From positions 11,691,399 through 11,755,398 of the forward strand of contig CM066912.1 of the NCBI GenBank assembly GCA_033964015.1: 64,000 bases of DNA. The letters are read 5' to 3'. A program made the position numbers and the translations under genes. Source of the DNA: Scolanthus callimorphus (lineage: Eukaryota; Cnidaria; Anthozoa; Actiniaria; Edwardsiidae). The stretch's first letter is position 1; every line of letters starts with the position of its first letter. Shown piece by piece: positions 55,501-64,000 of this stretch. The notes beneath the pieces were generated by a model. The model was not told the origin of the DNA, ran no database searches, and saw only the letters and a program-made list of their open reading frames with translations.

Positions 55501-58343
55501 TCGTGTACCGTGACATATATTCCAGGCCCAAACACGCCTGCTTATTTGAATGGAAATATGGCGAAATGCATGACCTCATGGGCACCGAGGAGCACATCCA
55601 GAGGTAATTACTGCTATTTTAAGGCCGGTTTACACATGCGATTTTTGTTGCATTTGTCGCGGCGATTTTTCTCGCGCGGAGTTGCAATTCCAACTCTCTA
55701 GTGTAAACAAGATGCAAATCCGGTGCGATTTCTATGCTCTCTTTTCTTCAAATCGCATGAAGTTGCAAAGAGTTTCGAACATGTTTGAAATCTCCGCGAC
55801 ATCACGCGACAAAAATCGCGGCAGATCACGCCGAGTTGCGCCTAGTTTACATTAGTGATTTTGAGTTGACGTGTAAATGCGAGAAAAATCGCCGCGACTC
55901 GCGCGTCAAAAATTGCAAGTGTAGACGGGCCTTAAGAAACCTTGTCGGAAGGCCTACGCGCCCAGATCGCAAAGTTGTGTGGGTAGAAGGTCTTGAATCG
56001 GCTCACTGTTTGGGTACGCGAGTTACTAGTTCAAGTGCATATCACCCTAAACATGAAAGTGAAAGGGTAAGAAGTATGGGTTGAGTGAATAAGAATGCCG
56101 TTTCTCTAGTTTTAGTATCATAACCTGTCCAAGAAATACAGCCATTTTTGACTTCATGCAAATTTGATGACGTCAGGTTAGCCTTTTTCGGAGCCCCAGT
56201 TTGCTCGTAGGTCAAAATTTTGCTCGTAGGTCTTTTGTTGGGGAGATATGGAGTTAAATTTATAATTAGCCTGTTTCGACGTCATCACTTACAAAATTAG
56301 CATAACGCTTTGTGATCAAATAACTTTGGATTGAAAAGCGATAAACGCACAGAACGAGCGACATTTGTAAGTGCGCTCAGGTAAGTGATATGCACTTTAA
56401 GTACCGGGCATTTGTACCTTTAAAGGCCCATACGCGACCGGGAACCTTTGCGCTTTGTTTTCATTTGGATCTATTGTCATTCAACAGCTGTGATTGGCTG
56501 ACACAGTAGGTCCCAAGGGGTTCCTATTGTTCTTCACATTTCAAAAGTTCAAACTGCAAATTTGCATAGAGTTTTCAACTGCGTTTTATTCTCTGTGAGC
56601 CTGCAAAGCGACTTGGGTACTCATGGGCCTTTAAACAAAGGTCTTTCTATAAATGTAGCAGCCAGACCCGTGTGATATCAGTGAAAACAGGATACTTTAT
56701 TTCTACCCATATGGCCTTGCACTCTTGGTGCGTGGACTTGAGCGCTCACAAGGCCGACAAGCTTTTTAAAATAGCTGTATAACTAATTCATCAGTTACGT
56801 AAGTGGAATCGACCGACCGATGAACCTATATAAAAACCCGTGTATAAGAACCTGGGTTTAAAGAACCCGTTAGGCTAAAATTTTCATTTGAAGCCCCCTC
56901 CACATAAGAACCAATTAAGACTGAAATTTTAAGGTTCTTATCAGTGGAGTTGCTGTAAGGAGTATAGGTATAGAAACTGCTATCAAGATCATCATCTGAT
57001 TACATTTAAAAGAAACTTGACATAACATATTTTGCCTATTTTGTTAACAATTCAAATGATTCCTTAAATTAATTTGAAATATATTTAAGTGAAGTTCATA
57101 TGAAAATTTAAGAACCTATTTTAAGAACCTTTGTATCCTAAATGTGCTTTAAGTACCATTTGTATATATAATAGGACTCCATGCTGTACAATTAAGAAAA
57201 AATTGGATGATTCAGAGGAACTCCAAATTGGACGAGGCCGCAGGCCGAGTCCAATTTGGAGTTCCGAGGAATCATCCATTTTTTTCTTAATTGGACAAGC
57301 ATGGAGTCCTGTTATTTATTAATTATATAACATCAATGTTCAAACCCAAACTGTCCAATTTTAGCGCGAACTGTCCAATTAGAGCGCGCGCGATCCAATT
57401 AAAAAATAATTGGACGATTCCAGAAAAATCGATCTGCCGGCACAATGGAATTTCGAGCTGGCTATATAATTAATATAAGAACCTGTTTAGACTAAATTAA
57501 AAAAATCAAGGTTCTTATACGCGGGTTCTTACTGAAGCTGTATAACTAATTCATCAGTTACGTAAGTGGAATCGACCGACCGATGAACCTCTATATAAGA
57601 GGACATCAGAGTACATTTGTTAAGTGAAGGGTAAATCCAATTTCGATATTTTATGCAGTTTTGTTGTTGTCTTAACAAGCTTTTTCTAACAGAGCTAGTT
57701 ACGATGTCTAAAATCAATTTTGAAATTTTAGGTTGATATTGATGACGTCAGCATGACGTCAAAAATCGTTAATTTGAAACATTTTAAACCATACGAATTT
57801 TTAGTGGTGTATGTTCTCCACACTTGCCAAATTTGACGGTGATTGGAATGGAATTCCAAAAGTTATTAATATGTGGCGTTTTTGAGGATTTTTTCCCAGT
57901 GTGTATGAAGGATCTATCACAGAACACACCGTTTCCCTTGGTCCAAGAATCACACAGGTTGCAATCTCTTCTGAAATAAGTGCATACATACAGACTCGGC
58001 AAACAAAACAACATACATATAATTTATTTATTTAGTATTTGTTTGTATGTTTGCTTTTGTTTTGTTTACTTTATTTGTTTGTTAATCAATGTATTTACTT
58101 GCCTCAGGAATCTCGATGTCACTAGTCACACATGGAAATGAGGTAAGACTTTGCCTTGTTGTCCATCAAAAGCTGGTGTGCGATCCAAAGCTGATAGCGA
58201 CTGAGTTCCAACGAGAAATCTTGGACTTGTATAAGCACCTCAGTAACAGAACTCTTCCCTCGCACCTCCGTGTACGAGCTAGGCAGCAAATGGCGGAAGC
58301 AGTTAGGGAGGGAGGGAGTGGAAACAACGAGGAAGAAGTCTAA
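39447..58343 (+). CDS. WS/DGAT (wax ester synthase / diacylglycerol acyltransferase)-like membrane protein, four exons, 577 aa
   Basis: Exons 39447-40503, 53174-53356, 55346-55603 and 58108-58343 join GT-AG, all in phase 1, into 1734 bp with one stop (TAA 58341-58343). An in-frame TAA at 39393-39395 supports the ATG at 39447. Residues about 53-98 are strongly hydrophobic (one or two membrane segments). The N-terminal acyltransferase domain starts at SLDAIWLL (115-122); the C-terminal WS/DGAT domain runs through exons 2-4 with GALRSFL, RRRMD, ARRLVDYLANK and YIPGP (471-475). The family transfers acyl groups from acyl-CoA to alcohols or diacylglycerol in membranes. Motifs that are PLW, HHxxxDG and ND in bacterial enzymes are here QLW (230-232), HSSLGDI (253-259) and NI (354-355), so catalysis is uncertain. 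Assignment to the superfamily is firm; substrate and activity are unknown. Confidence 0.88.
42985..43135. repeat. Microsatellite (GATA-type) and poly-C tract
   Basis: ATAGATAGATAGATAGACAG lies near 43056, and a run of about 17 C precedes 43133. Confidence 0.8.
43348..43670. mobile_element. MITE copy 2, inverted relative to 14991-15308
   Basis: It aligns over its whole length with the complement of 14991-15308, including TCTGATTGG at 43389 and the two nested inverted blocks. The copies are very similar, indicating recent activity of the family. Confidence 0.9.
44070..44342. mobile_element. hAT-like MITE related to the 146-bp tandem array
   Basis: The ends CAGGCTGGAAATT and AATTTCCAGCCCTG are inverted and resemble hAT termini. 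A short direct repeat TTACCC touches both ends (44065-44070 and 44343-44348). Its interior (ACCAAATATTTTG, CTTTTCAAGCTTGATGCCAC, CTGGCGACCAAAAGTTATGT) matches the array unit at 2870-3582. Confidence 0.75.
45175..45315. repeat. (ATT)n microsatellites
   Basis: Three tracts of TTATTATTATT-type repeat are separated by short unique sequence. Confidence 0.85.
45639..45757. mobile_element. Short MITE copy 2 (see 34937-35052)
   Basis: Same ends and body as the copy at 34937, with one extra GGTCTTT duplication near the left end. Confidence 0.8.
45772..46495. repeat. Repeat family copy B, inverted relative to 33998-34680
   Basis: It contains the same block series in reverse. The two copies lie about 11 kb apart and flank exon 1 of the WS/DGAT-like gene. 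Confidence 0.85.
46504..46640. repeat. Element with repeated GTAAGCGACCAC ends
   Basis: CTCTCGTAAGCGACCACC and the inverse GGTCGCTTACGAGAACGG occur within 80 bp, then again in variant form. It resembles a short pogo-type MITE. Confidence 0.55.
46682..46871. repeat. Two adjacent perfect-looking hairpins
   Basis: Hairpin 1: CTGCACTGGA and TCCAGTGCAG outside, with inner arms GGTGTCTGATACAGAATACT and AGTATTCTGTATCAGACACC-like. Hairpin 2 (46806-46871): GTTGGATATTTGTT against AACAAATATCC, with outer CAGTCTTTG and CAAAGGCTG. Function unknown. Confidence 0.6.
47024..47388 (+). repeat. Dispersed repeat copy 2 (see 22425-22767)
   Basis: Same orientation, same start and end words, with small internal indels. 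Confidence 0.85.
47612..47713 (-). pseudogene. CR1/L2-like reverse transcriptase fragment
   Basis: On the - strand, 47713 to 47612 reads DYCNSIVYGLPKYQLSNLKR then VQNTAARL, a widely conserved LINE RT block (LDYCNSLLYGLP to RVQNAAARL in type). Nothing else of the element is recognisable. Confidence 0.75.
48540..51035 (-). pseudogene. RTE-like non-LTR retrotransposon, 5'-truncated, with frameshifts
   Basis: Read from 51035 down to 48548, it contains a pre-RT region (KPWVNDEFLGLIVE), NGKCQGTDGIYAEQL, NYRGISII, QFGFRKNRSTCDAI, motif A FIDLKAAYD (about 49757-49785), GCRQGALESPPI, motif C LLYADDVIVF (about 49405-49419), then the thumb and a C-terminal domain ending WPTGKT and a stop at 48548-48550. 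Frames break near 50530, 49560 and 49030 and an extra stop lies near 50700. The 3' end is a (ATG)n tail, usual for RTE. No endonuclease domain is visible. It lies antisense in intron 1 of the WS/DGAT-like gene. Confidence 0.88.
51534..52480. mobile_element. Foldback element with arms of about 465 bp
   Basis: Arms 51534-51998 and 52013-52480 are inverted copies around a 14-bp loop. The outermost 35 bp on each side are pogo-type ends (the left reads into GGTTTTTACTGTA; the right starts TACAGTTAAAACTTGCG). A 121-codon ORF at 51953-52318 spans the loop but has no recognisable domain. Confidence 0.88.
53013..53146. mobile_element. MITE copy A next to the exon 2 acceptor (copy B at 63335-63572)
   Basis: It begins TAGAGCGG and ends TTCGCTCTA, with matching GACTGTCATGAGTAATTCGC blocks in both copies. 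It ends only 27 bp before the WS/DGAT exon 2 start. Confidence 0.75.
53174..53356 (+). CDS. WS/DGAT-like gene, exon 2
   Basis: The acceptor TTACAG ends at 53173; the donor GTAAGG starts at 53357. It encodes residues 353-413, VNIVLMSCLAGALRSFLYKC followed by RACVPMDIRP, the start of the C-terminal WS/DGAT domain. The canonical ND pair is NI here. Confidence 0.92.
53357..54855. other. Intron 2, first part
   Basis: It contains a MITE-like patch at about 53400-53690 with GACGCATGCGC and GCGCATGCGTC inverted and a CCAATCAGCGACGG box. The rest has no supported feature. Confidence 0.45.
54856..55262 (+). mobile_element. tRNA-derived SINE
   Basis: The head has an A-box TAGCGCAGTGGT (about 54869) and B-box GAGTTCAAACC (about 54914) at tRNA-like spacing, inside GACCGGTTAGCGCAGTGG and CCCCGGCCGG. 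A non-tRNA body of about 300 bp follows, ending GCGCTATATAATAACTTA and a TTTACTTT-rich tail. It is pol III-type and not a functional tRNA gene. Confidence 0.8.
55346..55603 (+). CDS. WS/DGAT-like gene, exon 3
   Basis: The acceptor CTCAAAG ends at 55345; the donor GTAATT starts at 55604. Residues 414-499 include PRLWEMRRRMD, a hydrophobic helix (YGFLKLVLLLFPLSFARR), LANKSSCTVTYIPGP and AYLNG, all in the order expected for the C-terminal domain. Confidence 0.92.
55619..55934. mobile_element. PIF/Harbinger-like MITE
   Basis: The ends AAGGCCGGTTTACAC and GTGTAGACGGGCCTT are inverted, next to TTA/TAA sites. The interior is rich in ATCGC(CG) words. It starts 15 bp after the exon 3 donor. Confidence 0.75.
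56420..56637. mobile_element. Possible MITE with TTTAAAGGCCCAT ends
   Basis: TTTAAAGGCCCAT at 56420 and ATGGGCCTTTAAA at about 56625 are inverted and enclose a TGTGATTGGCTGACA box. Confidence 0.6.
56773..57590. repeat. 55-bp identical direct repeats flanking a 708-bp insert
   Basis: Positions 56773-56827 and 57536-57590 are identical (AGCTGTATAACTAATTCATC onward to GATGAACCT). The insert has pogo-like ends (AAACCCGTGTATAAGAACC at the left; GGTTCTTATACGCGGGTTCT at the right) and contains the palindrome at 57173-57310. Confidence 0.8.
57173..57310. repeat. 138-bp palindrome
   Basis: The ends AGGACTCCATGCT and AGCATGGAGTCCT enclose paired blocks (TTAAGAAAAAATTGGATGAT, CCAAATTGGAC with GTCCAATTTGG) around a GGCCGCAGGCC loop. 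Confidence 0.85.
58108..58343 (+). CDS. WS/DGAT-like gene, terminal exon 4
   Basis: The acceptor GCCTCAG ends at 58107 and the exon enters in phase 1. Residues 500-577 read GISMSLVTHGNEVRLCLVVH, then DPKLIATEFQREILDLY, the usual end of the C-terminal domain. A charged tail (EGGSGNNEEEV) follows before TAA. No canonical AATAAA was seen in the next 200 bp. Confidence 0.9.
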
Positions 58344-58558
58344 TGGTGTTTTACACAATGACATTGCAATTTGTCAGGCCGATGTCTTGTGTGTTGGCCG
58401 ACACTCAAAAATCTGTGACAATGCAACATGTCATTTTTACAGCGTGTAAACCAACCATAACACGTTTGGCCTGGATCAAGTTAAACAGGTTATTTAATAG
58501 TTTTACTTTCTTGCATCATAACACACAATGAATTGCCGGGTTCTATAGTCGGCCTTCC

Positions 58559-60460
58559 AATAGACCTCTTTACCTTGGGCGTAATGTTGGCCCATTTCAG
58601 ATCACGTGGCATTCATTTGAATATTTTTTTGTTTGGGTTTCTTCCATATCCGTATATCCTTCGGTGCGTAGAGAAAAACAAAGAAAGAATACTCATGGGA
58701 ATGCCACGTGATCTGAAATGGTGACAACATTACGACCAAGGTATTAAGGTGGATCGACCCAGTAATTTTGCAACCATGCCAACCAATTTTGAACCTCTCA
58801 TATAAAAGCAGGTTGATTTCTATCGCGCAGGCAATATAACACACATACTACCATAGACTGAAATACATGCCAGTACAAAAGTTGGGGAGATCGGAGTTAG
58901 TATCACGTGACAATCGGGCCACGCCTATTTCCACTCTCACCCCAGTTTCAGGCTGTAACGACATTTTTTCGAAAAATGCTCTACGGTACCTCGAGATTGA
59001 CTGATTGCCTAGGTGTAACCGAAGTTTGACTAAATTCTACAAGACCGATCTGAAGATATTTTAGGATTTATAAATCAGGGCTATAATTTATGTAAAATCC
59101 AGTGTTATGAATTAACATGACAGAGTTTGGTACTTCATGGTTATAAATTGAAGGCTTTTATAGCCCAATCTCTTTGTAATTGTTCAAGGAAGGTCATGCT
59201 TTTGATGAAAATTAAGTATTATTTTGCGATTTTGAAAAATATAGAAATGTACGTATCAACATAATTCCTCCACGCATCGACTCAACACGAAATTTGGGCC
59301 TACTTTCACGAAATTTGGTCTGATTTAAAAAATCGAAGTTTTTTTCGCTCCAAAATTTTGGACGACCTTAATCGATCAATTTAAAGTTTGTGTCCAACGT
59401 TTCATATCAATTGAAATCTTCTATGGTCATCAACTGTGGACGCAAAGATCGGTAAATATTGGATGGATTCGTGTAGTTTCCGCTCAGGGACTTGCTTTTG
59501 TTCTTCCAATGCGGCACACGTTGATATTCGCGGGTGACTGCTCTCCGAATCGTCCCCGACATATGGTAATAAATCCATAACAAAAGACCAAAAAACCTAA
59601 GAAAATTATCATACATCGGAGACCAGCCAAGCAAGGACAAGCCCACGTGCGCTCCATTGGAATTCGATTTTGTGCCGAATTGGGAACAAAAGCAAATCCC
59701 AGAGTAAAAACTACAGAAATTTATCCATTATTTACCGATCTTTGCGTCCCCAGTTGACAGCCTTAAAGGATTTCAATTGATATGAAACGTTGGAGACAAA
59801 CTTTACATTGATCAATTGGAGTCGTCCAAAATTTTGGAGCGAAAAAAACTACGATTTTTTTAATCAGACCAAATTTCGTGAAAGTAGGCCCAAATTTCGC
59901 GTTGAGCCGATGCGTGGACTAATTATGTTGATAGGTACATTTCTGTATTTTTCGAAATCGCAAAATAATATTTAATTTTAATCAAAAGCATGACCTTCCT
60001 TGAACAATTACAAATAGATTGGGCTATAAAAGCCTTCAATTTATAACCATGAATTATCAAACTCTGACATATTTATTCACTTCACTGAATTTTACATAAA
60101 TTATAGCCATTATTTATAAATCCTAAAATATCTTCAAATCGGTATTGTAGAATTAAATCAAACTTCGGTTACACCTAAGCAATCAGTCAATCTCGAGGTA
60201 CCGTAGAGCATTTTTCGAGAAAATGTCGTTACAGCTTGAAATTGGGCTGACAGTAGAAATAGGCGTGGCCCGATTGTCACGTGATACTAACTCCGATCTC
60301 CCCAACTTTTGTACTGACATGTATTTCAGTCTATGTGTAGTATGTGTGTTATATTGGCTGCGCGATAGAAATCAACCTGTTTTTATATGAGAGGTTCAAA
60401 ATTGGTTGACATGGGTACAAAATTACTGGGTCGATCCACCTTAAAAGAGGTCTATTCCGT
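58559..60460. mobile_element. 1.9-kb foldback element
   Basis: The left arm (58744 to about 59525) and right arm (about 59668 to 60443) are inverted copies, about 90% alike by eye. The ends AATAGACCTCTT (58559) and AAGAGGTCTATT (about 60446) are inverted. Shared blocks include GGTGGATCGACCCAG, AGTTGGGGAGATCGGAG and CCAAAATTTTGGA. The loop (about 59526-59667) and a - strand frame 59407-59646 have no recognised homology. A smaller MITE is inserted in the left arm. Confidence 0.9.
58571..58743. mobile_element. MITE nested in the left arm of the foldback element
   Basis: The ends TACCTTGGGCGTAATGTTG and its inverse (ACAACATTACGACCAAGGTA in type) enclose ATCACGTGGCATTC and GAATGCCACGTGAT. Removing 58571-58743 restores exactly the sequence found in the right arm, so the empty site is known. 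Confidence 0.88.
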
Positions 60461-60479
60461 TAGACTGTTTTGAAAACAG

Positions 60480-61709
60480 CTCATACGTTCTTACATGTTT
60501 CAACATGAAATGTCTCTGTGTGGTTGGGTGGCGGGCAATAAGGAAGGAGTATACCAATGTACAAGTAGTAAACAATCGCGTGGTCATTCGACAAATGTTC
60601 TCATCTGGGAAGTACAATGTAAAAATCCTTTTTGGAAAACGCTCCTCTCCTTATATTTCTTTATCATTTTGCTCTGTATTGCTGCTGCGAAATAACTGCA
60701 AGAAATATACAAAACAGTCGTACATTTACATGGCAAATTATAGTTCTGATTTATCGTTAATGTAACATTTGTTCAGCTCTTGATGATGCTTGCTAAATGG
60801 GTATAGATTTTCCGGCGTTGGTATTTTAGCTAGTAAAGTTATTTAATTAATTTTGGAAATAAATAACTTTACTAGCTTTGGGCGCATACAAAGTGGATGC
60901 TGTAGTGTAGCATTTACAAACTAAAATATCGTACTGGGCTATGATTAATTTTATATTCATAGCCCAGTACGATATAAGGTCATTCTTTAGCAAAACCCGC
61001 GCCCTGCTTGGCCTCGTTTCCATGCTGGATAAATCGACTGAAAATTTCAAGATGGCGCTTGTGTAACAAAGGCGAATGATTGCTGCTTGTTACCAATTTC
61101 CACATCATGAAATCTGCCCTGGAGAGAAAACGGTCTTAAAGAATCTTACAGCAAACTACACATAGCCCATACAATACTGTGACAAAAAGTAAACAATATA
61201 GAGGTACAACTAGAACTATGGCGACTGAAACGTGTGGCGTTGTCGAGGAAAATAATCTCACATAATATGATCGAGTCTTGGAGAAATATTTAAATGGAAG
61301 TTTACTTTAAAAGTCGAAATGTGAAGTGTGTGTTTTTAAATCTCTCGCGTCACTCATTTACTGTATTAGGCCTTTTATTACGTGAATTGTAGGCAAAATT
61401 GTCGTTGTTTTGCCTGTGATGTTACGAAGGAAGTCTGAACTCGCCTTTAGTACTACTTCAGTTTTGTGTTTCAGTCACGCATATTGTCTGGACAATCTGT
61501 GGGGTCATTTGACTGCTCTCGAACCTTGGTCAAACCAAGGAAAATATTTAAAGAAAATTAAGGGTCCTCGTACCTGATGATGCAACTCTATCACCATAGA
61601 ATTACCAAAAACGGCATCCAGTTGTATATATTTGCATTGTATATAACAGATGCATGACAGTGCGCGTTGTATATATACTGTAATGCTGTGCTAGTGTATG
61701 ATAAGTATA
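60480..61709. other. Intergenic sequence with small hairpins
   Basis: Hairpins lie at 60828-60886 (TAGCTAGTAAAGTTATTTA and its inverse) and 60927-60975 (ATATCGTACTGGGCTATGA and its inverse). Short frames at 60495-60765 and 60847-61050 have no recognisable motif. No gene is supported. Confidence 0.5.
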
Positions 61710-61875
61710 GGAAATCATACGACTTCGAGTTCAATTTGGAATTTATTTGCACGAGTGGGTTTTTCAAAAAGTATCAAAATTGCACGAGCCGCAGGCGAGT
61801 GCAATTTGAGCTTTCTTGAAAAACCCACGAGTGTAAATAAATTCCAAATTGAACGAGAAAAGTCGTATGATTTCC
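61710..61875. repeat. Hairpin element of 166 bp
   Basis: GGAAATCATACGAC and GTCGTATGATTTCC are the outer arms; inner arms pair TTCAATTTGGAATTTATTT with its inverse. It sits beside sequence (about 62030-62110) that is the complement of 33690-33765 (GGTAACAAAGTGC words and a CCAATCAGAATCC box). Confidence 0.85.
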
Positions 61876-62239
61876 TTTTAATAATACACATGAAAAAAAA
61901 TTTACAAACTGAACAAAGCCGCACGCATTTTTTCTTGATTGAAATCTGGACCAAAACCTGACGGAATTTGAGCAAAATTCTCAAAATATTTTGTAAACCT
62001 ATTAGCATTTCGAAAGAAAAGTTGCATTTTGTTAACCATTTTTGCACTTTGTTACCTTTTTTCGGTACTTTGTTACCTAAAAACTGCACTGCTCTCGGCC
62101 AATCAGAATCCAGAATTTTTTTCTTGTGTATTATTAAACAATATATTTGACTTTCGTGGACGTAAATATGCGACTCGTGCATCTTTTTAGCCCGAGCTGG
62201 CGGCATATTTACGCCCAAGAATATCAACTATAATAGTAT

Positions 62240-62419
62240 TAGTGAAATCACACTCACACACTATCACGAATCCTGCTTTCTGATTGGCTCAAAACTCACT
62301 GTCTATTGAGTCATAGTTAGTGAGTTTTGAAAAGGCCGGCGTTTTGAACAAAAACAAAACAATGGCGGCCTCTTAAAAGTTTCATTATTCGAAGGTAGTG
62401 TGCGAGTGTGATTTTACTA
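62240..62419. mobile_element. 180-bp MITE
   Basis: The ends TAGTGAAATCACACTC and GAGTGTGATTTTACTA are inverted. A TCTGATTGGCTC box and AACTCACT/AGTGAGTT inner arms lie inside. Confidence 0.85.
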
Positions 62420-62523
62420 AAACAACTAGATTACTCGCTCTTGATTTCTATGAGCTCATAGAAATCTCGAGCTCGTTATCTAATTGTTAAATAGCGAATT
62501 TCAGATGAGTGTCGAAAACTAAC

Positions 62524-63260
62524 CCCGGATGGGGTACTTGGAGGTAAAAATGGTAGGGATGACTGTCGGGAAGCTCGAATTTCCACCCTAAAAATACCTG
62601 ATCAGAAAAATTTCCACCAAAGAAAAATACAGTAAAAACCTGCATAAAAGAACAGGTGTTTTGGGGATTGAGGCTGATTTTGTTCTTGTACATTGGGTGT
62701 TTTCTGTAAAATCAGCCTGAAAATGTTCTTAAGGTGTGTTCTTTAAATTGTTTCTGCATACACTACCAACAGTCAAATAAAAAATATCAAGTCTAAAAAC
62801 AATTGCTAAATGCACCCTGGAATTCCCCATACAGTACCGGTACCTGTTGTAGAACTCTGTGTGCAATGGTCTACACATGATATTGATCTACTCAGTACTC
62901 TACCACAGCGGCTTACTGTACTCAAACCCATATGGCAGCAAGGTATTTGTTTTATACAAGAACAATTTTCATTTTTCAGGCTGCATGTGTTCTTAAGTCT
63001 AATGTTTAAGTCTAGTGTTCTTAAGTCTAATGTTTAAGTCTAGTGTTTTTAATCCACTTGTTCTTTTATGCGGGTTTTTACTGTACTCCTTCTTCAGCGT
63101 ACCGTTTTGGTTCAAAGATCCTCTACCAAAAAAACGGATTTTCTTTAGCGCACCGTTTTCGTTCAAAGAACCCCTAAAAATACCTGATCACCGATTTTAA
63201 CCCCTATAAAACGACGGTCATACCTACCATCCGAATATAGGGAGTACCCTCCCCTCGGGT
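62524..63260. mobile_element. Element with GGTACT / AGTACC ends, host of a nested pogo-like MITE
   Basis: The outer blocks GGGGTACTTGG and ATGGTAGGGATGACTGTCG match, inverted, CGACGGTCATACCTACCAT and GGGAGTACCCTCCCC at 63214-63255. CCTAAAAATACCTGATCA occurs just inside on both sides. Confidence 0.7.
62630..63083. mobile_element. Pogo-like MITE with TA target duplication
   Basis: The ends CAGTAAAAACCTGCATAAAA and TTTTATGCGGGTTTTTACTG are flanked by TA at 62628-62629 and 63084-63085. Confidence 0.85.
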
Positions 63261-63334
63261 AAATACAATTAGCCAATCACAAAAGAAAAAAATTCAACAC
63301 CAACCAATCAGAGGACGTAATTACGTTTAGCGTT

Positions 63335-63572
63335 TAGAGCGGATTTCAGTGACTGTCGTGAGTAATTCGCAATTACTTTGTAATTACTCGTATAGGTTTT
63401 ATTCAGAATTGGTGTAGTCATGAATGCCGCTCTAATGGCCCAAGAAAACACGAATCACTGTGTTTTCTCTTCGCATTCTGATTGGCTGACTAAACAAAGA
63501 CTCAAAACCTCAGCCAATAGGAACACGCATAGACAAAGGAAGTCTTTCGATAGTCATCTGAAATTCGCTCTA
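63335..63572. mobile_element. MITE copy B (see 53013-53146)
   Basis: It begins TAGAGCGGATTTCAGTGACT and ends GTCATCTGAAATTCGCTCTA. It is longer than copy A because it keeps an interior with an ATTCTGATTGGCTGAC box. Confidence 0.85.
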
Positions 63573-64000
63573 TTACTATTTATGAAAATTTTAAAGGAAA
63601 TTCAGTCACTGAATCAACGACACTTGAGCGAGCCTTGATTGAGTCTTGATTGGCTCAGCAGCCGGCTAAACGTACATGAATTCTATCCCGCTAAATCCTC
63701 CATTTTAGTCCGCAAGATACCCAATAATGTTGTTTATTAGATAACAATGTTCTCATTGTGAATTAACCGTGTAACTCACGCAAAATACTTTCAGTGGAAC
63801 TGTTTATAATCCAGGAGACTAAACTTCTCATCTAAACGGTATGTAAATACAAAGATGTATAATATTAATGAGTGCTTTTGTAAAGCAAAATGTACAGATC
63901 CTAACTGGTTTACTACTTTATTCGCATTGGTTTATGGTTAATGTAAACACGTTCCTTCCAGCCCTTCCAACTGTAATGTCCTGTCGCTACTTAAACGCGG
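63573..64000. other. End of window, nothing supported
   Basis: AT-rich sequence with a TGATTGGCTCAGC word near 63648. No gene or repeat is supported. Confidence 0.5.

Noticed and set aside
59407..59646. 79-codon - strand ORF in the loop of the 1.9-kb foldback
   Set aside because: It overlaps the inverted arms and loop of a non-autonomous element; no recognised domain.

Overview
The window looks like nuclear DNA of an animal, most likely an anthozoan cnidarian (coral or sea anemone). This is inferred from AT-rich sequence, short exons with GT-AG introns, a NACHT/WD-repeat gene of the kind expanded in cnidarians, a metazoan wax-ester-synthase/DGAT-like gene with large introns, and dense MITEs, foldback elements, degraded non-LTR retrotransposons and minisatellites. 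There are no bacterial-style operons. Species cannot be fixed from the sequence alone.

Three coding loci can be supported. (1) The 3' part of a NACHT and WD repeat domain (NWD-type) gene on the + strand, six exons from 2186 to 13995. It has consistent splice phases and a poly(A) signal, but one apparent single-base frameshift in its first visible exon. The NACHT-encoding part lies upstream of the window. (2) A 169-codon ORF of unknown function on the - strand (29221-29730), in a repeat-poor stretch of about 7 kb. (3) A complete four-exon gene on the + strand (39447-58343) for a 577-residue membrane-anchored protein of the WS/DGAT (wax ester synthase/diacylglycerol acyltransferase) superfamily. 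Its intron 1 is 12.7 kb, and its catalytic motifs are degenerate.

Layout: 1-2185 foldback and unassigned sequence; 2186-13995 NWD gene, introns filled with a 146-bp tandem array, MITEs, a LINE 3' end, a 130-bp satellite and a large foldback element; 14-25.6 kb transposon graveyard (LINE remnants, an 87-bp tandem made from a LINE endonuclease motif, and an inverted-repeat-bounded region of about 6 kb); 25.6-33.1 kb mostly unique sequence with the orphan ORF; 33.1-36.8 kb nested MITEs and a 53/61-bp minisatellite; 36.8-39.4 kb intergenic; 39.4-58.3 kb WS/DGAT-like gene, with an antisense RTE-like LINE pseudogene, a tRNA-derived SINE and foldbacks in its introns; 58.5-64 kb nested foldbacks and MITEs.

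The three genes show no functional link. I did not find a new defence-type system. The most notable signals are the degenerate active site of the WS/DGAT-like protein, tandem arrays built from transposon pieces, nested insertions with a readable empty site, a CACGTG/TGACGTCA array, and a CCAAT-box (NF-Y-like) 9-mer recurring across unrelated MITE families.
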